Positions 25,329 to 33,288 of a stretch of DNA of 38,981 bases are shown here, in pieces. Position numbers and translations under genes: made by a program. Origin of the DNA: Bacteroidota bacterium (GTDB lineage: Bacteria; Bacteroidota; Bacteroidia; 2-12-FULL-35-15); assembly GCA_947479085.1 (NCBI GenBank), contig CANJYB010000033.1, positions 1 to 38,981 on the forward strand, given 5' to 3'. Numbering within the stretch: position 1 is the stretch's first letter; each line of letters starts with the position of its first letter. The notes under the pieces are model-generated. The model worked only from the letters and a program-made list of their open reading frames with translations. It searched no databases and was not told where the DNA came from.

Positions 25329-26819
25329 TTATTTTTTCGGATTATTCAACTTGCTGTTCTTGATACTGTATCCGAAATAAATAACGAAGCCTATTGCCAG
25401 CCATATTATTAATCGCAACCATGTATCGCCTGGTAATGCAACCATCATTCCGACACAGGCAAGGATTCCTAATATTGGAACTAATGGTACCAATGGTGTT
25501 TTGAATGAACGCGGAAGGTCGGGTTGTGTTTTGCGCAATACCATTACTCCTACACATACTAAAACAAATGCAAGCAAGGTGCCGATACTGGTCATTTCGC
25601 CTACCACACGGGCAGGCACAAATGCTGCAAACAAACTTACAAATAACATGAATAATAAATTTGATTTGCTCGGTGTTCCAAATTTAGGATGTACTTTGGA
25701 AAATATTTTTGGCAACAATCCATCATGACTCATGGAGAAGAATACGCGCGACTGGCCCATTAACATGACCATGATAACAGATGAATAACCTGCAAGGATA
25801 GCAATAATGATGGCTTTGTTTAACCATGGATATGCAGGAACAATTACTCCGTCAGCACCTGCTGTGCCCATGTGGTCGATGGCTACTGCAACCGGTGCAA
25901 TACCATCAGCACCCTGGAAACTGGTGTAATTGGCAACCCCTGTCATTACGTGAGCAAATAATAAATAAAGCACAGTACAAATGGCCAACGAAACAAGGAT
26001 ACCGATTGGCATATCGCGCTTTGGATTTTTTGCTTCCTGCGCAGCAGTAGATACTGCATCGAAACCGATGTATGCAAAGAAAATAATACCTGCTGCACGA
26101 ACTATTCCGCTCCAGCCGAAACTTCCGAAATCGCCTGTGTTAGCTGGGATGTATGGATGGTAGTTTTCGGAATTGATGAAACCCCAACCCAAAACGATGA
26201 AGATAAGTACAACGGAAACTTTCAAGGCTACTATAAAATTATTTACTGCTGCTGATTCACGGGTTCCTTTGATTAATAATAAAGACATAAGCACCACAAT
26301 AAATATAGCAGGAAAATTTATCATTCCATGTACCACTGTTCCATCTGCTAACGTAGCAGTATCGAACGGGGACATGGTCATGGATGCGGGGAGATGAATA
26401 TCGTAACTGGAAAGAAGTTTGACAAAATAACGGGACCAGGAGATGGATACAGTGGCTGCACCTACTGCATATTCGAGCACTAAATCCCAACCGATGATCC
26501 AGGCAATGAATTCGCCCATGGTGGCATAAGAATAAGTGTATGCACTACCTGCAACGGGTATCATGGATGCAAATTCGGCATAACATAAACCGGCAAATGC
26601 ACAGGCACAGGCGGCAATGACAAAGGAGATGGTAACTGCAGGTCCGGCATTATTAGCTGCTGCACCTCCGGTGATGGAAAACAAACCGGCTCCAATGATG
26701 GCACCGATACCTAATGCTACCAATGAACGGGAGCCAAGGGTTCGTTTTAAACTTCCTTCTTCTTTTGTGGCTTCGTGCTGAAGCGCGGTGATTGATTTTT
26801 TGACCCAGAGATTTGCCAT
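25329..26819 (-). CDS. APC-family permease (cationic amino acid transporter type)
   Basis: A 496-residue protein with about 12-13 membrane segments. GIGAIIGAGLFSITG near residue 40, FAGLCYAEFASMIPVAGSAY, and the helix with IGWDLVLEYAVGAATVSISWS are the CAT-type (2.A.3.3) signature, shared with bacterial YfnA-like permeases. It imports an amino acid by proton symport; arginine, lysine and neutral amino acids are all possible. The soluble N-terminal segment (VKKSITALQHEATKEEGSLKR) is the usual form. The gene has its own terminator. Confidence 0.85.
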   Translation of the reverse strand: MANLWVKKSITALQHEATKEEGSLKRTLGSRSLVALGIGAIIGAGLFSITGGAAANNAGPAVTISFVIAACACAFAGLCYAEFASMIPVAGSAYTYSYATMGEFIAWIIGWDLVLEYAVGAATVSISWSRYFVKLLSSYDIHLPASMTMSPFDTATLADGTVVHGMINFPAIFIVVLMSLLLIKGTRESAAVNNFIVALKVSVVLIFIVLGWGFINSENYHPYIPANTGDFGSFGWSGIVRAAGIIFFAYIGFDAVSTAAQEAKNPKRDMPIGILVSLAICTVLYLLFAHVMTGVANYTSFQGADGIAPVAVAIDHMGTAGADGVIVPAYPWLNKAIIIAILAGYSSVIMVMLMGQSRVFFSMSHDGLLPKIFSKVHPKFGTPSKSNLLFMLFVSLFAAFVPARVVGEMTSIGTLLAFVLVCVGVMVLRKTQPDLPRSFKTPLVPLVPILGILACVGMMVALPGDTWLRLIIWLAIGFVIYFGYSIKNSKLNNPKK

Positions 26820-26944
26820 AGCTTTTGAAATTATAAATGATGAATGATAAATTATAAATTTTATTGCGTTTCAAATATAGATAAGTTTTGATAATGGACA
26901 AGGAAAAATTTTATGAGTGGAGGAAAGATGGGGTGTAAGGGCGA

Positions 26945-26970
26945 GCACTTCGACAGGCTCAGTGACCGAG
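26945..26970. repeat. Interspersed repeat C, copy 1
   Basis: CACTTCGACAGGCTCAGTGA followed by CCGAG. A related copy is at 27728-27752. Confidence 0.6.
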
Positions 26971-26971
26971 A

Positions 26972-27004
26972 CCGAATAATGCGTAAGAGCAAAATGCTCG
27001 CGTG
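26972..27004. repeat. 33-bp interspersed repeat B, copy 1
   Basis: It begins CCGAATAATGCG and ends GCTCGCGTG, with the small hairpin GAGCA-AAA-TGCTC inside. The copy at 38614-38646 differs at only 3 of 33 positions. Confidence 0.8.
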
Positions 27005-27044
27005 AGTGGGAGTTTTGGGGGTAGATTTTTGGTTTTGGGATTTT

Positions 27045-27140
27045 GGGGGTATACTAATATAAATAAGGTGGGGCGAATTATTTTAGTGTTTGCAGGCGGA
27101 AAAACACCTGCAAAGGCATCGTTTCTGCAAAATTTTACCG
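27045..27140 (+). repeat. Diverged direct repeat left of the minisatellite
   Basis: It starts GGGGGTATACTAATATA and contains ACCTGCAAAGGCATC. The copy at 27527-27635 starts GGGGGTATACTATAATA and contains ACCTGCAAAGGAATC. The two flank the 21-bp minisatellite. Confidence 0.5.
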
Positions 27141-27187
27141 AAGACAAAACAAGGGCTTAATTTAACAGACTCCTTTTTTTGAAAAAT

Positions 27188-27424
27188 GAAGTGATTTCGG
27201 GATGGGGAGATGTGACTTCAGGAAGGGGAGATGTGATTTCAGGGTGGGGAGAAGTGACTTCAGGGAAGGGAGAAGTGACTTCAGGGAGAGGAGAAGTGAC
27301 TTCAGGGAGGGGAGAAGTGATTTCAGGGAAGGGAGAAGTGACTTCAGGGAGGGGAGAAGTGACTTCAGGGAGGGGAGAAGTGATTTCAGGGAGGGGAGAA
27401 GTGACTTCAGGGAGGGGAGAAGTG
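27188..27424 (+). repeat. 21-bp minisatellite, 11 copies
   Basis: Eleven full tandem copies of a 21-bp unit (GAAGTGACTTCAGGGAGGGG plus A) and a partial twelfth. Variation falls at a few fixed positions (ACTTC/ATTTC, GGAGGG/GGAAGG), and the first three copies are the most diverged. The period keeps every frame open, giving heptapeptides such as GEVTSGR, but I do not call a gene. Confidence 0.9.
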
Positions 27425-27526
27425 GGGATTAGGAGGGGGTATTTTTTGATTTTGAGGGTTGAAAGCTGGGTTTTTGGGGTGAAAAGTTGGATTTTGGGGT
27501 GTTTTTTTAGGGAATTAGGGTTGGGA

Positions 27527-27635
27527 GGGGGTATACTATAATATATAGGGGGAATTTTTTAAAATTGATTTAGTATGATTGGAGGTGAGAAAAGACCTGC
27601 AAAGGAATCTAAAACTCTTGACCAAAATGTGAAGA
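27527..27635 (+). repeat. Diverged direct repeat right of the minisatellite
   Basis: The partner of 27045-27140. It ends in the terminator-like hairpin at 27611-27644. Confidence 0.5.
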
Positions 27636-27644
27636 GTTTTTTTT
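27611..27644 (+). terminator. Intrinsic terminator-like hairpin
   Basis: AAAACTCTT (27611-27619) pairs with AAGAGTTTT (27632-27640) and a T run continues to 27644. No plus-strand gene precedes it, only the minisatellite, so it may mark an unannotated transcript or be a chance structure. Confidence 0.45.
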
Positions 27645-27651
27645 AGGGTAA

Positions 27652-27686
27652 TACCCCTGTCAGGGTTTGAAACCCTGACAGGGGTA
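27652..27686. repeat. 35-bp palindrome, copy 1
   Basis: TACCCCTGTCAGGGTTT and its reverse complement meet at a central G. A nearly identical palindrome is at 29979-30013, so the two flank the ABC-F gene. It is REP-like. Confidence 0.85.
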
Positions 27687-27727
27687 GTTCGTGATTGTTA
27701 CGAAATCTCCAAACTGGCGAAGGAGGC

Positions 27728-27752
27728 ACTTTGGCAAGCTCAGTGACCAAGA
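27728..27752. repeat. Interspersed repeat C, copy 2
   Basis: CACTTTGGCAAGCTCAGTGA followed by CCAAG, related to 26945-26970. CGCTCAGTGACCGA recurs once more just after it. Confidence 0.55.
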
Positions 27753-27861
27753 CATTTCGGCTTCGCTCAGTGACCGACAAGGCGATACTTTAGCCCACTG
27801 CACCCGACCCGCGCGAAGTATCCTTTTTTTATCTGGCTGTGAGTGTTTGAAAATGTGAAAA

Positions 27862-27893
27862 CCTCCAAACTCGCGAAGGAGCGAGTTCGGAGG
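27862..27893. repeat. Covarying hairpin repeat A, copy 1
   Basis: CCTCC-A-AACTCGC, loop GAAGGA, GCGAGTT-C-GGAGG: a 12-bp stem with one A-C mismatch. Copy 2 at 38670-38701 has the same outer stem, mismatch and loop length, but different inner arms that still pair. A degraded relative (CTCCAAACTGGCGAAGGAGG) is at 27707-27726. Confidence 0.75.
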
Positions 27894-28016
27894 GAGGAGG
27901 TAGTGGATAAAAAAAGATACCGCGTGAGGGCGGGAGGACTGGTGATTAGATGTGGTGAGGTATCTGCCCAAAATATTATAACTACTGTGGGGATGACTGC
28001 AATGAAGTAAAAAACC

Positions 28017-28024
28017 TACCTTTG
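28017..28024 (+). promoter_or_regulatory. -7 promoter motif of the ABC-F gene
   Basis: TACCTTTG is an exact TAnnTTTG match, 28 bases before the TTG start at 28053. No TTTG is seen at the -33 distance. Confidence 0.5.
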
Positions 28025-28052
28025 CGGCCTGAAATTTTAAAAAAATATACAA

Positions 28053-29957
28053 TTGAATTATCTATCGGTGGAATCGGTTTCGAAGAGTTTCGGACCAAAA
28101 ATATTATTTGATAAAATCAGCTTTGGGCTTAATAAGGGTCAACGGATAGGGCTGATTGCGAAAAACGGGGCGGGTAAATCGACTTTGCTGAAAATAATTA
28201 TGGGCAGGGAGATTCCGGATGAGGGGAATGTGACCTTCAGGAAGGATATCAGTGTGATTTACCTGGATCAGAATCCGCTGTTTGATGAGGAGAGTACGGT
28301 GATTGAGGCGATATATAATACGAATAATCCGTCATTGAACGCGGTGAGGGATTATGAAACTGCGCTGCTGGAGTTTGAAAATAATTATAATGAGGGAACG
28401 AGTGCGCAGCTGGAGGAGTGCACGGCTATAATGGATAAGCTGGAGGCATGGAGTATGGAGGCGAAGATTCATGAGGTGCTGCAGCGGTTGAAGATTGCTT
28501 TTCTGGATAAGAAGATTGGTGTGCTGTCGGGCGGGCAAAAGAAACGGGTGGCGCTGGCCAAGGTGCTGATAGATGAACCGGATTTGGTGATTTTGGATGA
28601 GCCAACCAACCACCTTGATGTGGAGATGATAGAGTGGCTGGAAAATTATTTGATTTCGAGGGACCTTACTTTGCTGCTCGTGTCGCATGATAGGTATTTT
28701 TTGGATAGCGTGTGTAGCGAGATTATTGAGATAGATGCTGCGAAGATTTTTCATTATAGGGGGAATTTTCAATATTTTGTGGAGAAAAAAGCGGAGCGGG
28801 AGGATATGGAAAATGCGGAAGTGGATAAGGCAAAAAACCTGTACCGAAGGGAGCTGGAATGGGTGAGAAAGATGCCGAGGGCAAGGGGAACAAAATCGAA
28901 ATCGAGGGTGGATGCTTTTTATGATGTGAAGGATAAGGCGTTCAGTAAAAAGGTGGAGGAGAAACTGGAACTGAGTGTGAAGATGACCCGACTTGGTGGA
29001 AAGATATTGGAGTTGATAAAGATTAAAAAATCGTACGGTGATTTTAAAATACTGGATAACTTTTCGTACACGTTTAAAAAGGGCGAAAAGATTGGTATTA
29101 TAGGTAAGAACGGTGTGGGTAAAACTACGTTGCTGAATATGATAATGGGCAAGGAGAAAGTGGATGGAGGAAAAATACAAACGGGGGAAACGATTGTGTT
29201 TGGCTATTATTCTCAGGACGGCTTGACTTTGAATGAAGATAAAAGGGTGATAGAGGTGGTAAAGGATATTGCGGATTTTATTCCGTTGGCAGATGGTAGT
29301 AAGTTGACAGCTTCGCAACTGTTGCAGAAGTTTCAGTTTAACCCGGATGTGCAATATAATTTTGTTTCGAAGCTGAGCGGTGGAGAAAAAAGGAGGTTGT
29401 ACTTAATGACGATATTGATTAAGAATCCTAACTTTTTGATATTGGATGAGCCTACCAATGATTTGGATATATTGACTTTGAGCGTGCTTGAAGATTTCCT
29501 AACAAGTTTCCAGGGTTGTGTATTGATAGTGACCCACGACCGTTACTTTATGGATAAAATGGTGGACCACCTTTTTGTGTTTGAAGGAAGCGGCATTGTA
29601 CGCGACTTTCCGGGCAACTATACTGAATATCGTGATAAGAAAGAAATGGAAGAACGACTGCTGAAAAAAGGAGAAGCAAAAATAGCAGTTGCCGAAAAAA
29701 TAGAGGAAGCAAAAGAGGACCCTACTGAACTCATTGCGAGCAAAAAGAAACCGAGCTTTAAAGAAAAGTTTGAGTTTGAACAGCTTGAAAAAGAAATAGC
29801 AGAACTGGAAGTGGAAAAAGCTAAACTAACTGAACTGCTGAATGCAGGCAGCACCAATCATGAAGATATGATAAAGTGGGCAGAACAGATAGGTGTGCTG
29901 GAAAACCAATTGGATAATAAATCTTTTCGTTGGATGGAGTTGAGTGATTTGATGTAA
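28053..29957 (+). CDS. uup: ABC-F family ATPase, Uup-like
   Basis: A 634-residue soluble protein with two ABC domains and no membrane segment. Domain 1 has Walker A KNGAGKST (about residues 37-44), signature LSGGQKKR and Walker B LVILDEPTNHLD. Domain 2 has GKNGVGKTT, LSGGEKRR and FLILDEPTNDLD. The linker has the ABC-F KMPRARGTKSKSR form, and the last 70 or so residues are a Lys/Glu-rich coiled coil as in Uup. ABC-F proteins act on the ribosome; Uup is linked to translation and to transposon excision. The start is TTG, preceded by a good -7 motif. Codon use in about the first 1.45 kb is rich in GCG, CTG and GGG, while the end is AT-rich like its neighbours. Confidence 0.85.
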   Translation: MNYLSVESVSKSFGPKILFDKISFGLNKGQRIGLIAKNGAGKSTLLKIIMGREIPDEGNVTFRKDISVIYLDQNPLFDEESTVIEAIYNTNNPSLNAVRDYETALLEFENNYNEGTSAQLEECTAIMDKLEAWSMEAKIHEVLQRLKIAFLDKKIGVLSGGQKKRVALAKVLIDEPDLVILDEPTNHLDVEMIEWLENYLISRDLTLLLVSHDRYFLDSVCSEIIEIDAAKIFHYRGNFQYFVEKKAEREDMENAEVDKAKNLYRRELEWVRKMPRARGTKSKSRVDAFYDVKDKAFSKKVEEKLELSVKMTRLGGKILELIKIKKSYGDFKILDNFSYTFKKGEKIGIIGKNGVGKTTLLNMIMGKEKVDGGKIQTGETIVFGYYSQDGLTLNEDKRVIEVVKDIADFIPLADGSKLTASQLLQKFQFNPDVQYNFVSKLSGGEKRRLYLMTILIKNPNFLILDEPTNDLDILTLSVLEDFLTSFQGCVLIVTHDRYFMDKMVDHLFVFEGSGIVRDFPGNYTEYRDKKEMEERLLKKGEAKIAVAEKIEEAKEDPTELIASKKKPSFKEKFEFEQLEKEIAELEVEKAKLTELLNAGSTNHEDMIKWAEQIGVLENQLDNKSFRWMELSDLM

Positions 29958-29978
29958 GGAAATTCTGAAATACAACCC

Positions 29979-30013
29979 TACCCCTGTCAGGGTTTAGAAC
30001 CCTGACAGGGGTA
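29979..30013. repeat. 35-bp palindrome, copy 2
   Basis: It reads TACCCCTGTCAGGGTTT, a central A, and the nearly exact reverse complement. It differs from copy 1 at 27652-27686 by about one base at the centre. It sits 22 bases after the ABC-F stop and could also stop transcription. Confidence 0.85.
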
Positions 30014-30048
30014 ATAAACAGTAAATAGAAATAACACCCAAAAACTTA

Positions 30049-30273
30049 CTATTCCTCTTTTTTAATATAACTCAAAGCACCGGAAGGGCAGCGGTCCACC
30101 TGTTCAATTATTCTTTCGGTAGTAGCTCCTTCCATTTTTACCCAGGGGCGAACCGAAGGATCAAAAACTTCTCTTAATTGTTTCCAGCAAATGGTAGAGT
30201 GCTGACACATTTTGGGTTTCCAGACAACAGTAATGTCCTCATTACTGTATTTCATTGTGATGTCTTTTTCCAT
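30049..30273 (-). CDS. YjdI-like [4Fe-4S] mono-cluster protein
   Basis: A 74-residue protein of the divergent 4Fe-4S mono-cluster (YjdI, Fer4_19) family. MCQHSTICWKQL and DRCPSGALSYI carry the cluster cysteines (CxxxxxxC and C-P). It is a small cytoplasmic electron carrier or iron-sulfur protein of unknown partner. It closes a minus-strand run with the FMN reductase and OsmC genes; the FMN reductase stop is 25 bases upstream. An alternative start at Met7 (MKYSNEDIT) is possible. Confidence 0.8.
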   Translation of the reverse strand: MEKDITMKYSNEDITVVWKPKMCQHSTICWKQLREVFDPSVRPWVKMEGATTERIIEQVDRCPSGALSYIKKEE

Positions 30274-30298
30274 TGATTGATAAATTTAGATAATACAA

Positions 30299-30856
30299 TT
30301 ATTTCATTTTATTAAAAGCTTCGGCATACCAAAGTAGTTCTTTTAAAAAAGTAGCCGCCCGTTTATCGGTTGCTTCCTTGTTTGTGGGAACACCGTTATC
30401 ATCAAAACTATTCTGAACCACCGGAACGGGAAAAGGAACAGCAATAGGAACTGCACGCACTTTCAAAAATATATTCTGCAATAAAGCCAATGCGTTTACT
30501 CCACCAAAACCTCCTGAAGAAGCAGTGGCTATCCCGATTGGTTTATGATACCATTCGTTGTAAAGTAAGTCGATAGCGTTTTTAATACTAGCAGGATATC
30601 CACTGTTGTATTCGGGCGAAACTACAATCACGGCATCCGCTTTCGAAATCTTTTCAGAAAATAATTTCTGTGCATCCGTTGGATTTGCAGTAAAGGATAA
30701 GCGTTCTTCAAACACCGGGAAATTATATTCCTTCAAATCGATGATTTCGGAATTAGCCAACTGGTGTTCGGTAATATAATTGTGAAAATACAAAGCAACC
30801 TTGTGACTTTGCCGGCCAATGCGAATGCTTCCTGAAATGATGGCGATGTTTAACAT
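30299..30856 (-). CDS. NADPH-dependent FMN reductase family protein
   Basis: A 185-residue flavodoxin-fold protein. GSIRIGRQSHKVA (residues about 8-20) is the FMN phosphate loop, VVSPEYNSGYPASIKNAID is the classic family motif, and ATASSGGFGGVNAL follows. It transfers electrons from NAD(P)H to FMN, quinones or azo compounds. The gene starts one base after the OsmC stop and runs into yjdI, so these probably form an operon dealing with redox or oxidative stress. Confidence 0.9.
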   Translation of the reverse strand: MLNIAIISGSIRIGRQSHKVALYFHNYITEHQLANSEIIDLKEYNFPVFEERLSFTANPTDAQKLFSEKISKADAVIVVSPEYNSGYPASIKNAIDLLYNEWYHKPIGIATASSGGFGGVNALALLQNIFLKVRAVPIAVPFPVPVVQNSFDDNGVPTNKEATDKRAATFLKELLWYAEAFNKMK

Positions 30857-30857
30857 T

Positions 30858-31235
30858 TTATATGGTATTCATTTTTATTTCTCCCAACAGAATTTTGGAA
30901 ATCGGGCAGCTGTGGGAAATTTGCAGGAGTCTTGTTTTCTGTTCCTCCGAAATAGATTCGGAGAACGATATTTCTTTATTAATAGTAGTTGTTCCGTTTC
31001 CTGTTTCAAGGGATAAATTTACAGAAATATTTCCAACGTTCCATTCCTTCCTAGTGGAATACATTCTTAATGTAATAGCAATGCAGGAGCCCAATGATGA
31101 TAGTAACAATTGCTCGGGCGACATTCCTGTATTGCCACCATTGTTTACTATAGGTTCATCAGCCATAATAGTATGCCCTTCCGAGTTAATGGTAACCTGA
31201 TAATTTATCTTTTCTATTTTAGCAATAACGTTCAT
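30858..31235 (-). CDS. OsmC family peroxide-defence protein
   Basis: A 125-residue OsmC/Ohr fold protein. Two redox cysteines are visible: SLGSCIAITLRMY (helix cysteine) and SCPISKIL near the C-terminus, the usual pair for thiol reduction of organic hydroperoxides. The MSPEQLLLSSLGSC stretch is diagnostic. It lies 11 bases downstream of the threonine aldolase and one base before the FMN reductase on the same strand. Confidence 0.9.
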   Translation of the reverse strand: MNVIAKIEKINYQVTINSEGHTIMADEPIVNNGGNTGMSPEQLLLSSLGSCIAITLRMYSTRKEWNVGNISVNLSLETGNGTTTINKEISFSESISEEQKTRLLQISHSCPISKILLGEIKMNTI

Positions 31236-31246
31236 TGGATTTTGGA

Positions 31247-32263
31247 TTAAATGGATTTCAATACCTGTTCCGTCTTTTCCAGCATTTCATCTGTAAAATC
31301 CAGATGCGTTACAAACCGGACAGCCTGTTTGCCAAAGCCACTTGCTTTAATATTATGTGCTGCCAGTTTTTTTACAAACTCTTCAGGTGATAATTTATCA
31401 TTGAGATTAAATATAATGATGTTGGTATCAACAGGCAATATATTGTCAATATACGACAAACTCTTCATTGTGTTTGCCAGTTGCTTCGCTCTTTTATGGT
31501 CTTCTTTTAATCGGTTAATATTATTGTCAAGGGCATAAATGCAGGCCGCTGCAAGGTAACCCGCCTGCCTCATTCCACCACCAAACACCTTTCTTACTCT
31601 CCTTGCTTTCCTGATAAATTCCTTATCACCAATAATTACAGAACCAATGGGTGCACCAAGGCCTTTGGAAAAACAAACAGAAATGGAATCGAACAGGTTT
31701 CCTAAATCGGAAGGTGTATAATCATTTTCAACAATAGCATTAAAAATACGCGCACCATCTAAATGGTAGTTCAGTTTGTTTTGTTTGCAAACATCGGAAA
31801 GCTCTTTCATTTGCTGCAGCGAATAATAACTACCTCCCGCGCGATTAGCAGTGTTTTCAACACATACCAAACTGGTTCTTGTTAACCAATCGAAGCTTGG
31901 GTTCATGCTTTCCTTTACCTGCTGTGCCGAAATCCTTCCTCTTTCTCCAGGAATTAGTTTTGCTTGCACCCCAGAATTAAAAGAAATTCCTCCCCCTTCA
32001 TAATTATAGATATGTGCAGTACTATCACACAAAAGCTCATCGCCCGGTTGGGTATGCACTTTTATAGCTATTTGATTTGTCATTGTTCCGGAAGGGCAAA
32101 ACAGAGCGGCTTCCTTTCCAAACAGTTTGGATACTTTTTCCTCTAATGCATTTACGGTAGGTTCTTCCGCAAAAACATCATCGCCCACTTCGGCATTAAA
32201 CATGGCTTCCAACATTGGTTTGGTTGGTTTGGTAACTGTATCGCTTCTTAAATCTATTGTCAT
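31247..32263 (-). CDS. ltaE: Low-specificity L-threonine aldolase
   Basis: A 338-residue PLP enzyme that splits L-threonine or allo-threonine to glycine and acetaldehyde. It has the family opening [12 protein letters not shown], the glycine-rich [11 protein letters not shown] (residues 56-66), [10 protein letters not shown] with the PLP-pairing Asp169, and the Schiff-base Lys200 in [11 protein letters not shown]. Full length and cytoplasmic. It is upstream of osmC by 11 bases and may head the transcript; the O-methyltransferase gene stops 74 bases before it. Confidence 0.9.
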   Translation of the reverse strand: MTIDLRSDTVTKPTKPMLEAMFNAEVGDDVFAEEPTVNALEEKVSKLFGKEAALFCPSGTMTNQIAIKVHTQPGDELLCDSTAHIYNYEGGGISFNSGVQAKLIPGERGRISAQQVKESMNPSFDWLTRTSLVCVENTANRAGGSYYSLQQMKELSDVCKQNKLNYHLDGARIFNAIVENDYTPSDLGNLFDSISVCFSKGLGAPIGSVIIGDKEFIRKARRVRKVFGGGMRQAGYLAAACIYALDNNINRLKEDHKRAKQLANTMKSLSYIDNILPVDTNIIIFNLNDKLSPEEFVKKLAAHNIKASGFGKQAVRFVTHLDFTDEMLEKTEQVLKSI

Positions 32264-32337
32264 ATTTAATACTAGTAATTTGTTAATATATTAGTGTTCC
32301 ATTTATTCGCTATTCGTGAAAATTCGTTATTCGTTGT

Positions 32338-32979
32338 TTATTTTTTTCGAGCAATCATTAACCCATCACGCACTGGTAACAACATATTTTCAACGCGTTC
32401 ATCATCATTGACTTTTTTATTAAACGCATCAATGGCTTTAGTTTCTGCATCCATCTTTTCTGCTTGTTCCAAAACCTTCCCACTCCATAATACATTATCA
32501 GTAATAATATACCCTCCGCTCCGAACTTTATCAAATACTAAATCATAATACTTAGCATAGTTCTTTTTATCCGCATCTATAAATACAATATCAAATGTTT
32601 CGCTGATGTCCGGAATAATGGTTAATGCATTACCTGTATAATATGTAATTTTATCACTCAAACCTGCTTCTTCAAAAAAACCACGCACCATTTTTTCGAG
32701 TTCTTCATTAATATCAATTGTATGTAGTTTCCCGCCTTGTTGCAACCCTTGGGCAAGGCAAATGGCTGAATAGCCCGTATAGGTTCCTATCTCAAGAATT
32801 TGCATTGGTTTGATCATTTTGCTGAACATACTTAATACATTTCCCTGAAGATGTCCGGAAAGCATACGAGGCATTAATACTTTTGCAAAAGTTTCCCTGT
32901 TTATCTTTTTAAGAATATCTGTTTCAGGCTGAGAGTGGGTTAATGAATAGGTTTCAATTTTTTCGTCAATAAACTCCAT
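32338..32979 (-). CDS. SAM-dependent O-methyltransferase (COMT-like)
   Basis: A 213-residue class I methyltransferase of the caffeoyl-CoA/catechol O-methyltransferase family. LEIGTYTGYSAICLA is SAM motif I, HTIDINEE the following acidic strand, FDIVFIDADKKNY the metal-binding DADK motif, and YIITDNVLWSGKV the second metal motif. Full length and cytoplasmic. The acceptor is unknown. Confidence 0.9.
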   Translation of the reverse strand: MEFIDEKIETYSLTHSQPETDILKKINRETFAKVLMPRMLSGHLQGNVLSMFSKMIKPMQILEIGTYTGYSAICLAQGLQQGGKLHTIDINEELEKMVRGFFEEAGLSDKITYYTGNALTIIPDISETFDIVFIDADKKNYAKYYDLVFDKVRSGGYIITDNVLWSGKVLEQAEKMDAETKAIDAFNKKVNDDERVENMLLPVRDGLMIARKK

Positions 32980-33016
32980 TGTGCTTTTTTGCTTTAAAAT
33001 GCTAAAGTAAATACTT

Positions 33017-33238
33017 TTATTCTAACCCGATAATTTCTTGCACACGACCTACCTGCCGGTTATCAAGCATTACTTTTATTCCTCTCGTATGAAATGGGGC
33101 ACTCGTCAATATGGCTCTAACTGTGCCTTTGGTGCGTTTTCCGGTCCGCTGATCTTTCTTCAATACTACCTGTACTTCCTGGCCAAGTTTTATATTTTCC
33201 CGGTACATATTTTTTGTATGTGGTGAATTTAAGTTCAT
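33017..33238 (-). CDS. ywbE: YwbE family protein (DUF2196)
   Basis: A 73-residue protein with the family core KLGQEVQVVLKKDQRTGK, GTVRAILTSAPFHTRGIKVML and GRVQEIIGLE, a small KOW-like beta fold of unknown role. The start may be Met11 (MYRENIKLG, at 33208) because the first ten residues look less conserved. It lies about 37 bases upstream of the O-methyltransferase gene on the same strand and is divergent from the PD40/SPOR gene. Confidence 0.85.
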   Translation of the reverse strand: MNLNSPHTKNMYRENIKLGQEVQVVLKKDQRTGKRTKGTVRAILTSAPFHTRGIKVMLDNRQVGRVQEIIGLE

Positions 33239-33255
33239 ATATCGGTAAAAATACT

Positions 33256-33263
33256 TATTTTTG
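33256..33263 (+). promoter_or_regulatory. -7 promoter motif of the PD40/SPOR gene
   Basis: TATTTTTG matches TAnnTTTG 25 bases before the ATG at 33289, in the 50-base gap between the divergent ywbE and PD40 genes. The -33 element is weak. Confidence 0.45.
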
Positions 33264-33288
33264 GCTCACATAATTTAAAACATCTACT

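Larger units (their letters stand above)
26820..28052. other. Repeat-rich intergenic region
   Basis: About 1.2 kb without a convincing gene. It contains, in order, a repeat-C copy (26945), a 33-bp repeat (26972), a diverged direct repeat flanking a minisatellite (27045 and 27527), the 21-bp minisatellite (27188), an intrinsic terminator-like hairpin (27611), a palindrome (27652), a second repeat-C copy (27728), a covarying hairpin (27862) and the ABC-F promoter (28017). The plus strand is strongly G-rich between about 27000 and 27560. Open frames here are by-products of the repeats. Confidence 0.75.

Noticed and set aside
27188-27424. CRISPR array.
   Set aside because: Units are directly adjacent, with no spacers and no cas genes nearby; the same holds for 38170-38442.
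27179-27541. A 120-residue coding frame over the minisatellite.
   Set aside because: The frame is open only because the repeat unit is a multiple of three; it starts with TTG without a promoter and ends in low-complexity sequence.
28332-29354. A 340-residue frame on the minus strand inside the ABC-F gene.
   Set aside because: It is antisense to a well-conserved two-domain ATPase, and its His/Leu/Arg-rich translation resembles no protein.
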